From assembly GCA_900545865.1 (NCBI GenBank), contig URAN01000036.1, positions 1 to 26,622 of the forward strand: 26,622 bases of DNA, read 5' to 3'. The notes under the pieces were generated by a model. It saw only the letters and a list, made by a program, of their open reading frames with translations, was not told the origin of the DNA and ran no database searches. Source of the stretch: an uncultured Eubacteriales bacterium (GTDB taxonomy: Bacteria; Bacillota; Clostridia; Monoglobales; Monoglobaceae). A program made the position numbers and the translations under genes. Of this stretch, positions 1-5,390 are shown piece by piece (the stretch's first letter is position 1; the number at the start of each line of letters is the position of its first letter).

Positions 1-61
1 GTCATTTTCATCACCGCTATTATTATACCACTTTCACGGTAAAAAGAAAAGAGCCAATTCA

Positions 62-211
62 ATGAATGAAATAAAACCGATTTTGGCAATTTTGGTTGAT
101 AATAATATCACTGTCGGGACCGATTTAACGGACGAAGAAAAAGACATTATCAAACGTGGGCGCAAAGAGTACGAAAACGGAAATTTTGTATCACTTGACA
201 GCCTAAATTAA
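62..211 (+). CDS. Small protein resembling the C-terminal tail of a type II antitoxin (49 aa)
   Basis: A 49-codon reading frame starts at the ATG at 62 and ends just before a strong terminator. The protein starts MNEIKPILAI, and its second half (LTDEEKDIIKRGRKEYENG, then NFVSLDSLN) has the acidic helix plus 'G-x-(F/V)-V-S-(L/x)-(D/E)' ending typical of RelB/Phd-type antitoxin C-termini. I infer the antitoxin resemblance from this pattern only. The reading frame is also open without a stop to the left edge of the window, so it could be the end of a longer gene that starts outside. The ribosome binding site is weak (an AAAAGAG stretch 8-14 nt upstream). No toxin partner is visible in the window. 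Confidence 0.45.
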   Translation: MNEIKPILAILVDNNITVGTDLTDEEKDIIKRGRKEYENGNFVSLDSLN

Positions 212-222
212 ATACAAAGTAT

Positions 223-249
223 ATCCGCTCCGAATCGGAGCGGATTTTT
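223..249 (+). terminator. Rho-independent terminator after the small ORF
   Basis: Ten-base-pair perfect stem (ATCCGCTCCG, 223-232, with CGGAGCGGAT, 236-245), a 3-nt AAT loop, and a T5 run ending at 249. It lies 11 nt after the stop codon at 211, which supports the preceding ORF being a real transcribed gene end. Confidence 0.85.
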
Positions 250-356
250 ATGCGAGGGTAAATATTGCGACAGCGGACATAACGCCGCTCGAATACTGCA
301 AAATACTACTTTGTGCGCAATACGGCGCAGTATCCAAACCGTTAAAATTGCTGAAT

Positions 357-632
357 TTATGAAATAATTTCAAATAAAATATTGGGGGTTGTTGAATGTA
401 CACGTTCAAAAATCCTAATCATTTTTTGCATATATTCTTCGAATTCTTTAGGAAGTGTATTCAAGCCTTTTACATATACGCATAAGTCCCAATCACAATA
501 ATTATCTAAACAGTCCCACAGCGCATCAAGATTTTTCCCGTAATAATCAGGAAAACCAAACGCCTTTTTTAATACATCATGTAGTTCAAGAAAATACTTA
601 CATCCCGTAAAATCCAATGTTATATCTTGCAT
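357..632 (-). CDS. Barstar-family ribonuclease inhibitor
   Basis: A 91-aa protein whose length and sequence match barstar, the small cytoplasmic inhibitor of the extracellular RNase barnase. The signature segment FPDYYGKNLDALWDCL (about residues 27-42) corresponds to the barstar stretch PEYYGENLDALWDCL, which includes the helix that plugs the barnase active site. The C-terminal part (TPNILFEIIS) matches the last barstar strand. It lies 52 nt downstream of a small ORF on the same strand that ends in a decayed barnase gene, so the two form a toxin-immunity operon read from the right. The ribosome binding site is modest (GAGATGAG, 8 nt upstream). The reading frame is intact, so immunity survives although the adjacent toxin is broken. 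It could protect against barnase-type toxins of neighbours. Confidence 0.9.
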   Translation of the reverse strand: MQDITLDFTGCKYFLELHDVLKKAFGFPDYYGKNLDALWDCLDNYCDWDLCVYVKGLNTLPKEFEEYMQKMIRIFERVHSTTPNILFEIIS

Positions 633-646
633 AATTTTTGCTCATC

Positions 647-718
647 TCATATAATTTCAATAAATGTTTCATAATGGTCATAAGTTACAAACACAAGTCC
701 GTCATTTGAAAATAACAG
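647..718 (-). pseudogene. Remnant of a barnase-type ribonuclease: C-terminal 23 residues only
   Basis: Read on the minus strand in the frame +1 relative to the upstream ORF, this stretch encodes LLFSNDGLVFV then TYDHYETFIEII and a stop. It aligns without gaps to the C-terminus of barnase (ILYSSDWLIY, then KTTDHYQTFTKI), with about 11 of 22 positions identical including the DHY-x-TF segment that carries the catalytic general acid His102. The rest of the RNase domain, including the region of catalytic Glu73 and Arg87, is missing. It directly follows the linker of the upstream ORF (IKAGMATSKG), so an internal deletion plus a frame change appears to have removed the enzyme core. It cannot be an active RNase. 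The intact barstar gene begins 14 nt downstream. Confidence 0.72.
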
Positions 719-915
719 CCTTTGCTTGTTGCCATACCGGCTTTTATGGCTTCTATTTTTTCAAGCCAACACCCACAGTTGGGATGCAGCCGCGGCTCAC
801 CTATACTAATTATGTCATCATAAGAATATATTCTTCCGTTTCTTGAAAAACATTCCTCGCAAGTAGTAGGTTTTATAAACGCTCGCCGCATTACCCAATT
901 TACACCGTACCTCAT
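685..915 (-). CDS. Truncated toxin carrier: Cys-rich MuF-like linker domain, barnase core lost
   Basis: A 76-aa ORF with an almost perfect ribosome binding site (AAAGGAGGTGA, 930-920, 4 nt before the ATG) starts the toxin-immunity operon. Residues about 18-50 contain CEECFSRNGRIYS and LHPNCGCWLE. This C-x2-C ... HPNCxC pattern resembles the C-terminal end of phage Mu gpF/SPP1 gp7 (MuF) head-morphogenesis proteins and the linkers that precede barnase-type toxin domains in Firmicutes polymorphic toxins. That family link is my recollection of the pattern. After KAGMATSKG the frame runs out of homology (CYFQMTDLCL, stop), while a barnase C-terminus continues in another frame. The product is therefore probably a non-toxic stump. 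Whether the ORF is still expressed cannot be told from sequence. Confidence 0.6.
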   Translation of the reverse strand: MRYGVNWVMRRAFIKPTTCEECFSRNGRIYSYDDIISIGEPRLHPNCGCWLEKIEAIKAGMATSKGCYFQMTDLCL

Positions 916-961
916 TGCGTCACCTCCTTTGATATTAAAATACTTTATCCTTTACGATTGT

Positions 962-967
962 ATTATA
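962..967 (-). promoter_or_regulatory. Probable -10 box of the barnase-remnant/barstar operon
   Basis: TATAAT on the minus strand (plus-strand ATTATA), 46 nt upstream of the ATG at 915. No good -35 hexamer is seen at 16-18 nt. The palindrome at 980-996 lies where the -35 region would be, consistent with an operator or an activated promoter. Confidence 0.45.
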
Positions 968-979
968 TATCAAATTCGA

Positions 980-996
980 GTGACATTTCGTGTCAC
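980..996. promoter_or_regulatory. Palindromic candidate operator GTGACA-N5-TGTCAC
   Basis: Perfect 6-bp inverted repeat with a 5-nt TTTCG centre, 13 nt upstream of the minus-strand -10 box. This is a typical size and place for a repressor site. The neighbouring TetR-type regulator (1264-1839) is one possible ligand, but this is inference from position only. Confidence 0.4.
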
Positions 997-1159
997 GATT
1001 GATTATAACATATCATTTATACAAAAACAATATTTAATTTTTAGGCTAATATCGTTTAGCGGCGGTAAATATTGCACGATAATTTGTAAAGATATTTTAA
1101 CAAATGTTACAAATATGTAAATATTTTGTCGATTTATGTTTAAAGCGAGTAAATTTCTC

Positions 1160-1188
1160 TTGCATTATTTTTAATAATGAGTTATAAT
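1160..1188 (+). promoter_or_regulatory. Sigma-A type promoter of the TetR-type regulator
   Basis: TTGCAT (1160-1165), exact 17-nt spacer, TATAAT (1183-1188). The expected transcription start is about 1195, giving a leader of about 70 nt before the ATG at 1264. Confidence 0.7.
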
Positions 1189-1263
1189 TATATAGAGTAT
1201 ATAAAGGGGTAAAAATAAGTTGAAAAGAAAAATCAGTAAAAGTAAAGCGAAAGGGGAATTTTT

Positions 1264-1839
1264 ATGAGAAAACCGGAGTACAGGGAAGAGAAAACACGGG
1301 AAATTATGGAGAAATGTTATGAATGTTACTGTGACAACGGATTGCGTGACACGGGAATAAAAGAGCTTGGCAGATATTGCGGAATGACCTCCGCGAATTT
1401 GTATTCATATTTTCCGTGCGTAGATGATATTATAGTTAAGTCTACCGCGCATTGTATGGCACAGGTTGAACAGGAATTTATGGCAAAAGCACCCGAAAAT
1501 ATCGAAGAACTTTATCGTTTTATCGAGGAAGTTCCGTATTGGGCGGCAGAGAAATACGGCAAAAAGTACAGACTTATGTATCAGGTCTATACTCATCCGA
1601 AGTACATCGAACACGGAAAGAAATTTTTCGAAGGTGTAAACGAGAGATATACCGAGTATGCTCAAAGGCTTTCGCCGAAACTCGGAATATCGGTCGAAGA
1701 GCTTTCGGGATTTATATTCCTGTTTGTTCGTGCAACCGTGCATTATGCTATGTTTGAAGATGAGTTTTATCTCAAAACACAGATTAAGAGTTTGAAAACC
1801 TTGCTCAGCACAATATTGAATAAGGGTCAGAACAAATAA
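1264..1839 (+). CDS. TetR/AcrR-family transcriptional regulator
   Basis: A 191-aa protein of typical TetR length. The N-terminal helix-turn-helix covers about residues 9-55: an initial helix (TREIMEKCYECYCDNG), then TGIKELGRYCGMTSANLYSYFP, where the 'lY-x-YF' ending is the family signature. The C-terminal ligand and dimerisation region has no recognisable effector. It is preceded by a strong promoter and an AAAGGGG ribosome binding site 7-9 nt upstream. It is convergent with the DeoR-type gene and separated from it by a shared terminator, so it is probably monocistronic. Targets are unknown; autoregulation or control of the divergent toxin-immunity operon is possible. Confidence 0.88.
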   Translation: MRKPEYREEKTREIMEKCYECYCDNGLRDTGIKELGRYCGMTSANLYSYFPCVDDIIVKSTAHCMAQVEQEFMAKAPENIEELYRFIEEVPYWAAEKYGKKYRLMYQVYTHPKYIEHGKKFFEGVNERYTEYAQRLSPKLGISVEELSGFIFLFVRATVHYAMFEDEFYLKTQIKSLKTLLSTILNKGQNK

Positions 1840-1863
1840 ATTGATAATAATCGAATATGTATA

Positions 1864-1908
1864 ACAAAAATGCAGGGGCAAAGTATTCAGTTCCTGCATT
1901 TTTGTTTT
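1864..1908 (+). terminator. Bidirectional terminator between the TetR and DeoR genes
   Basis: Thirteen-base-pair perfect stem (ACAAAAATGCAGG, 1864-1876, with CCTGCATTTTTGT, 1893-1905) around a 16-nt loop, with A-rich and T-rich shoulders on the two sides. It can end transcripts from both convergent genes. Confidence 0.8.
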
Positions 1909-1968
1909 GCGAAAGTACGGATTTTTTCAGCAGACAAATAATCTGTGTTTTCAAATTTGGAGCTTGTT

Positions 1969-2739
1969 TCACGAGTTTGTATTTTTATCATATAAAAATT
2001 TTATGTCGGGATAGTCTTTATCAAGATAGCCTTCAATATTTATATCGCTTATAATATAGTTCAAGGTCGAAATATCGCACAGCTTATACGCCGAATAGTG
2101 ATTGATTTTGCTGTTGTCGCACAAGAACACCTTTTTTTCGGAATTTTCAATCATAAGCTGTCTCGGAATCACTTCGTTAAAAAAGCAATCGTACAAAATG
2201 CCGTCTTTGGTGAGAGACTGAACCGAGAAAAAGCAAAAATCGGCGTGAACCGAATCGATAAATTGTTCCGTGTGCGCGCCGATACAGCAAGAGCGGTTTT
2301 CGGGATTTAACTGACCGCCGGCAAAGAACGAATTTATGTCGTATTCCGAACAAAGCGACATTGAGGCAAGGCTGTTTGTTATTATTGTGATGTTCTTTAT
2401 GTTTTTAAGATATTCAATCATAAAGTATGTACTCGTTGAGCTGTCGAGAAAGATAACATCGCCCGGCTTGACAAGCGACGCCGCCATTTCGGCAACAAAT
2501 GTCTTTTCTTTTGTGTTTTTGTGGCTGCGTAAAAAGAACGGGATTTGTCTGTTGACAGAATCCTTGATTTCCGCACCGCCATAACTTCGCGTGATAAGCC
2601 CTTTGAGTTCAAGACGCTTTAAATCCCTGCGTATGCTTGACGGGCTTATGTGAACCTTGCTTGCGAGAAACTCAACCGTTGCATAATCGTGCTGAGATAA
2701 AAGGTCAAGTATTTCGCGCTCTCTTTCGCTGCTGTACAT
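1969..2739 (-). CDS. DeoR-family transcriptional regulator
   Basis: A 256-aa protein with the standard DeoR layout. An N-terminal winged helix-turn-helix (residues about 1-57) has the signature ISPSSIRRDLKRLELKGLITRSYGGA. It is followed by the sugar-phosphate sensor domain with GDVIFLDSSTSTYFM (about 93-107) and a degenerate C-terminal signature. DeoR proteins usually repress sugar or polyol catabolic genes and respond to a phosphorylated sugar. The usual 'A-D-K/S-S-K-F/V' segment reads LCDNSKIN here, so the effector may be atypical. The ribosome binding site is AGAGAGGA about 9 nt before the ATG. The gene is divergent from a HAD phosphatase, whose promoter contains repeats that this regulator may bind. 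Confidence 0.9.
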   Translation of the reverse strand: MYSSEREREILDLLSQHDYATVEFLASKVHISPSSIRRDLKRLELKGLITRSYGGAEIKDSVNRQIPFFLRSHKNTKEKTFVAEMAASLVKPGDVIFLDSSTSTYFMIEYLKNIKNITIITNSLASMSLCSEYDINSFFAGGQLNPENRSCCIGAHTEQFIDSVHADFCFFSVQSLTKDGILYDCFFNEVIPRQLMIENSEKKVFLCDNSKINHYSAYKLCDISTLNYIISDINIEGYLDKDYPDIKFLYDKNTNS

Positions 2740-2780
2740 TTAAATCATCCTCTCTTTTATAAAACATAGCTTTATTTGCG

Positions 2781-2850
2781 CATTGTTGCATAATTTCCGT
2801 AAATATATTTAAAATCTTTCTTTATTTTCGCCATTGTTGCTTTTTGTTGC
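2781..2850. promoter_or_regulatory. Repeated CATTGTTGC motifs in the DeoR-HAD divergent promoter region
   Basis: CATTGTTGC occurs at 2781-2789 and again at 2832-2840, with a shorter TTGTTGC at 2844-2850. The second copy overlaps the -35 element of the HAD gene and the first lies 42 nt upstream of the DeoR start. Repeated sites in the shared control region are what a DeoR-type repressor would use; binding is inferred. Confidence 0.4.
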
Positions 2851-2866
2851 GTATTCATTATATAAT
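2837..2866 (+). promoter_or_regulatory. Promoter of the HAD phosphatase gene
   Basis: TTGCTT (2837-2842), 18-nt spacer, TATAAT (2861-2866). The -35 overlaps the end of a CATTGTTGC repeat. Confidence 0.55.
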
Positions 2867-2933
2867 ACTTTTGTTGATTTGTAAAGACATATATTAATTT
2901 TTTTTGAAATAAATATAAGAAATGAGGATAAAT

Positions 2934-3728
2934 ATGAACTCAAATGATATAAAAAATATAAAACTGTTCCTGCTTGATATGGACGGGACAATATATCTCG
3001 ATGACAGGCTTTTTGACGGCGTGATTGAATTTTTGGATTGTATAAAAAAACGCGGCGGAAAGTATATTTTTTTAACAAACAATTCGTCAAAGAGCGTGGA
3101 TAAGTATATTGAAAAGCTGGCGCGGCTCGGTATCGGGTCGGATAAAGACGACTTTTTGACTTCGACCGATGCAACGATTGTACGCCTTAGGGCGGATAAA
3201 TATAAAAAAATATATGCGTTCGGTACGGAATCGTTTAAAGAACAGCTTAGAGATTCGGGTCTTGTCATAACGGACAGATTAGAGGATGACATAGATTGTC
3301 TTTGCATGGGGTTTGATACCGAGCTTACGTTCAAAAAGCTTGATGACGCGTGTATATTATTAAATAGGGGTGTTAAATGGATTGCCACAAACCCCGATTG
3401 GGTTTGTCCGACTTGGTACGGATATGTTCCCGATTGCGGTTCGGTAAGTGAGATGCTTACACGCGCAACGGGACGAAAACCGATTTTTATCGGCAAGCCA
3501 CAGCCCGAAATGCCGATGCTTGCGATGAAAAAATACGGCTTTGAACCGAGTGAAACGGCGGTTGTCGGCGACAGAGTTTATACGGACATTGCCTGCGGAA
3601 AAAATGCAGGGATAAACTCGGTGTTTGTCCTCAGCGGCGAGGGAACAGAGGATGATTTTGAAAAATTCGGTATTACCCCCGACTTTGTGTATGCGACAAT
3701 CAATGATTTATATAGGGAATATAAGTAA
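2934..3728 (+). CDS. HAD-IIA family sugar phosphatase (NagD/AraL-like)
   Basis: A 264-aa cytoplasmic phosphatase of the haloacid dehalogenase superfamily, subclass IIA. Motif I is FLLDMDGTIY (nucleophile Asp15 and acid/base Asp17), motif II is FLTNNSSKS (about 47-55), the Lys of motif III is in IGKPQPEM, and motif IV is VVGDRVYTDI, which binds Mg2+. The C2 cap sits between motifs II and III. Such enzymes dephosphorylate sugar or nucleotide phosphates. I prefer the ATG at 2934 over the in-frame ATG at 2922, because the GAGGA at 2924-2928 is then a ribosome binding site at normal spacing. The divergent DeoR regulator suggests induction by a phosphorylated sugar. Confidence 0.88.
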   Translation: MNSNDIKNIKLFLLDMDGTIYLDDRLFDGVIEFLDCIKKRGGKYIFLTNNSSKSVDKYIEKLARLGIGSDKDDFLTSTDATIVRLRADKYKKIYAFGTESFKEQLRDSGLVITDRLEDDIDCLCMGFDTELTFKKLDDACILLNRGVKWIATNPDWVCPTWYGYVPDCGSVSEMLTRATGRKPIFIGKPQPEMPMLAMKKYGFEPSETAVVGDRVYTDIACGKNAGINSVFVLSGEGTEDDFEKFGITPDFVYATINDLYREYK

Positions 3729-3739
3729 TCGTCGTCGAT

Positions 3740-3883
3740 GCACGCTTTGCTTGCTCTGAATTTTATAGTAATAAAATTCAATCGCCTGCTTTGCGGCATC
3801 TCCTCTTCCCAAAAAATTTCGGGTCTAACCCTCATTTTTCGGGAGCCCTGTGTTTTTGCGCACGCTTTGCTTGCTCTGAATTT
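3740..3883. repeat. Two 24-nt direct repeats, 120 nt apart
   Basis: The 24-nt sequence beginning GCACGCTTTGCTTGCTCTGA is present at 3740-3763 and again at 3860-3883. A diverged third copy may lie near 4013-4035. The first copy runs into a 9-bp hairpin, GAATTTTAT/ATAAAATTC (3758-3779), which could act as a weak terminator for the HAD gene. Confidence 0.75.
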
Positions 3884-3895
3884 ATCAAAAATCCC

Positions 3896-4010
3896 TGCGG
3901 CTCGGTTGAGATGATAATCAAACTAGTTCGGGGTTGGTCAAGCGGAACGCTTGCGGCTCGGTTGAGATGATAATCAAACTCGTTCGGGGATAGGTGGAGC
4001 GTTACGCTCC
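3896..4010. repeat. Tandem 56-nt units, each followed by a distinct hairpin
   Basis: A 38-nt sequence beginning TGCGGCTCGGTTGAGATGAT occurs at 3896-3933 and 3952-3989 with one mismatch. Exactly 6 nt after each copy is a short hairpin: AAGCG-GAA-CGCTT (3940-3952) after the first and GGAGCG-TTA-CGCTCC (3996-4010) after the second. The stems differ in sequence but keep pairing. The second unit runs into the 3' end of the thioesterase gene. Confidence 0.75.
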
Positions 4011-4471
4011 CGGCGTTGCCTTCGCTCTGATGCACGGCGGCGGCCGAGTTCAAAATTTGTTTTTTCTTCTTCGGTTTGGGGGGCAAGAGGAATGACCCTG
4101 CACGGTTTATCGTTTCCGTCAAGAGCAACCATAACAACATACGCCTCGTTCATAAGCTCGCGCGCGCCGTCACTGTGTTCGATATAAGACTTAACGCATA
4201 CCTCTAAAGATGTGTTTCCCGTGTATGTCACAACCCCCGTTATAACAACCAAATCCGCACCGTATGCAGGCTTGATAAAGTTCAGGTTATCGATTGCCGC
4301 GGTGGTGGTGTTCATTCCCGTGTGCCGTCTTGACGTTATTCCGGCGACCATATCAATCCACGATAAAAGCGTGCCGCCGAAAAGACGTTTGCTTCCGTTT
4401 AAATCCGCGCCGTTGACCATATGAACCTGTTCGGTATATGATTCGGACGGGGTTTTGGGTTTAATATTCAT
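3974..4471 (-). CDS. Hotdog-fold acyl-CoA thioesterase (YciA/BACH-like)
   Basis: A 165-aa member of the hotdog thioesterase superfamily, which hydrolyses acyl-CoA to free fatty acid and CoA. The segment GSKRLFGGTLLSWIDMVAGI (about 26-45) contains the conserved Gly-Gly and the Asp40 of the active-site helix, followed by the strand NLNFIKPAYGADLV. The C-terminus from about residue 141 is very rich in Arg (GRRRASERRQRRERN) and its last codons and stop lie in a tandem repeat, so the original C-terminus may have been altered. Six nucleotides separate it from the upstream ferredoxin-like gene, so they are probably one operon. Substrate specificity cannot be read from sequence. Confidence 0.85.
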   Translation of the reverse strand: MNIKPKTPSESYTEQVHMVNGADLNGSKRLFGGTLLSWIDMVAGITSRRHTGMNTTTAAIDNLNFIKPAYGADLVVITGVVTYTGNTSLEVCVKSYIEHSDGARELMNEAYVVMVALDGNDKPCRVIPLAPQTEEEKTNFELGRRRASERRQRRERNAPPIPERV

Positions 4472-4477
4472 GGTTAA

Positions 4478-5152
4478 TCACTCCTGTTTGTTTTTTATTC
4501 CGTGCGGACAGACTCTCATACAGATTCCACAGACCGCGCCCCTGCCTATGTGCTTGAATGCGCGTTTCATATAATCGCTGCACGCCTGTGCGTCAATTAT
4601 GTCCTCGCGCGGAGTGCCGGGCGACCATTCTCTGCCGACAATTGCCATTGCCGGACAGGCGTCGGTGCATATCCGACAACCGCCGCATACGCTTGTCGGG
4701 TTGATGCCGCGAACCTCAAACGGACAATCGGTAAGTATGGTTCCGAGCCTTACCCTCGGCCCGAATTTGTTTGATAAAAACAGGCTGCTTTTGCCGATTG
4801 TCCCGAGACCCGAATCGACCGCCGCACGTTTGTGCGAATAGATTCCCTGCATTCCGTTGACCGATTGTGACGCGGGAACAGCGGCGTATCTGAATCCGAA
4901 TCGTTCGAGCATAATGCCGCATTCGAGAGAGTTTCGGTCTATCAGGGCGTTGACGGTTCGGTAATGATGAAAGTATGTGTGTGTCGGTGCGGTATCGATA
5001 CAATCGATAACCGCATTCGATAAATGGACGGTATATGATATTGCATAGCCGAGGTTGAACTCGTTGTCCGCCGCCTTGCAAAAGCCGACCTGTGCCGCGC
5101 CGCGGCTATGTAAAAATTCGCATATTTCATTTTGAAGTTGTTTTGTGTCCAT
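4478..5152 (-). CDS. QueG-like iron-sulfur protein with two 4Fe-4S clusters
   Basis: A 224-aa protein with a C-terminal double 4Fe-4S domain: CGGCRICTDACP (Cys156, 159, 162, 166) and Cys191 with CGICMRVCP (Cys208, 211, 215). The middle part (SHKRAAVDSGLGTIGKSSLFLS and GPRVRLGTILTD) resembles epoxyqueuosine reductase QueG. At 224 aa it is much shorter than QueG (about 310-380 aa), so it is better described as a QueG-related ferredoxin of unknown substrate. I chose the ATG at 5152 rather than the one at 5215, because GGAG lies 6-9 nt before it and the upstream residues do not look like the family. It precedes the thioesterase by 6 nt. Confidence 0.8.
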   Translation of the reverse strand: MDTKQLQNEICEFLHSRGAAQVGFCKAADNEFNLGYAISYTVHLSNAVIDCIDTAPTHTYFHHYRTVNALIDRNSLECGIMLERFGFRYAAVPASQSVNGMQGIYSHKRAAVDSGLGTIGKSSLFLSNKFGPRVRLGTILTDCPFEVRGINPTSVCGGCRICTDACPAMAIVGREWSPGTPREDIIDAQACSDYMKRAFKHIGRGAVCGICMRVCPHGIKNKQE

Positions 5153-5222
5153 ATTGTGTTCTCCGTTTATGTATTCGGCAATGTAAAATGTTATTTTATA
5201 TTTTTGATTTATCAATATTCGT

Positions 5223-5306
5223 AATCAAAATAATTTTTTTAAATTAACGCCCGAAGCCCGGTTCCGTCTGCCGCTCCCGGACGGTAATGTAAAAATTATT
5301 TTGATT
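5223..5306. repeat. Dispersed inverted-repeat element, copy 1
   Basis: An 84-nt element with a perfect 16-bp terminal inverted repeat (5223-5238 with 5291-5306; AATCAAAATAATTTTT and its complement) enclosing a GC-rich core with its own stem (CCGTC/GACGG). The core 5244-5302 matches the reverse complement of 13766-13824 with one mismatch. It encodes nothing and resembles a MITE or REP-like palindromic unit. It lies between recO and the QueG-like gene. Confidence 0.85.
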
Positions 5307-5309
5307 TTT

Positions 5310-5344
5310 AATCGTCAATCGTCAATCGTCAATTGTCAATCGTT
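5310..5344. repeat. Five tandem 7-nt repeats (AATCGTC)
   Basis: Consecutive units AATCGTC x3, AATTGTC, AATCGTT directly abut the inverted-repeat element. The array is noncoding and its role is unknown. Confidence 0.8.
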
Positions 5345-5390
5345 ACGCTTGTCAATTGCGCCCGTGCTGTTCATATTTATGTATTCGGCG

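Larger units (their letters stand above)
916..1263. other. Intergenic region between the toxin-immunity operon and the TetR gene
   Basis: A 348-nt AT-rich divergent spacer. It holds the ribosome binding site and a probable -10 box for the minus-strand operon, a GTGACA/TGTCAC palindrome, and a promoter plus short leader for the TetR-type gene. A 63-codon plus-strand reading frame here (929-1120) is hydrophobic, has no convincing ribosome binding site and looks accidental. Confidence 0.6.

Noticed and set aside
1..61. Divergent gene or promoter at the left edge (TATAAT on the minus strand near 21-26)
   Set aside because: Too little sequence is present to support a start codon or product.
929..1120. 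63-codon plus-strand reading frame in the toxin-TetR spacer
   Set aside because: It lies over the divergent promoter region, has no clear ribosome binding site and its residues match AT-rich noncoding DNA.
4478..5152. Calling the ferredoxin-like gene queG
   Set aside because: It is much shorter than QueG, and no queuosine pathway gene is nearby.
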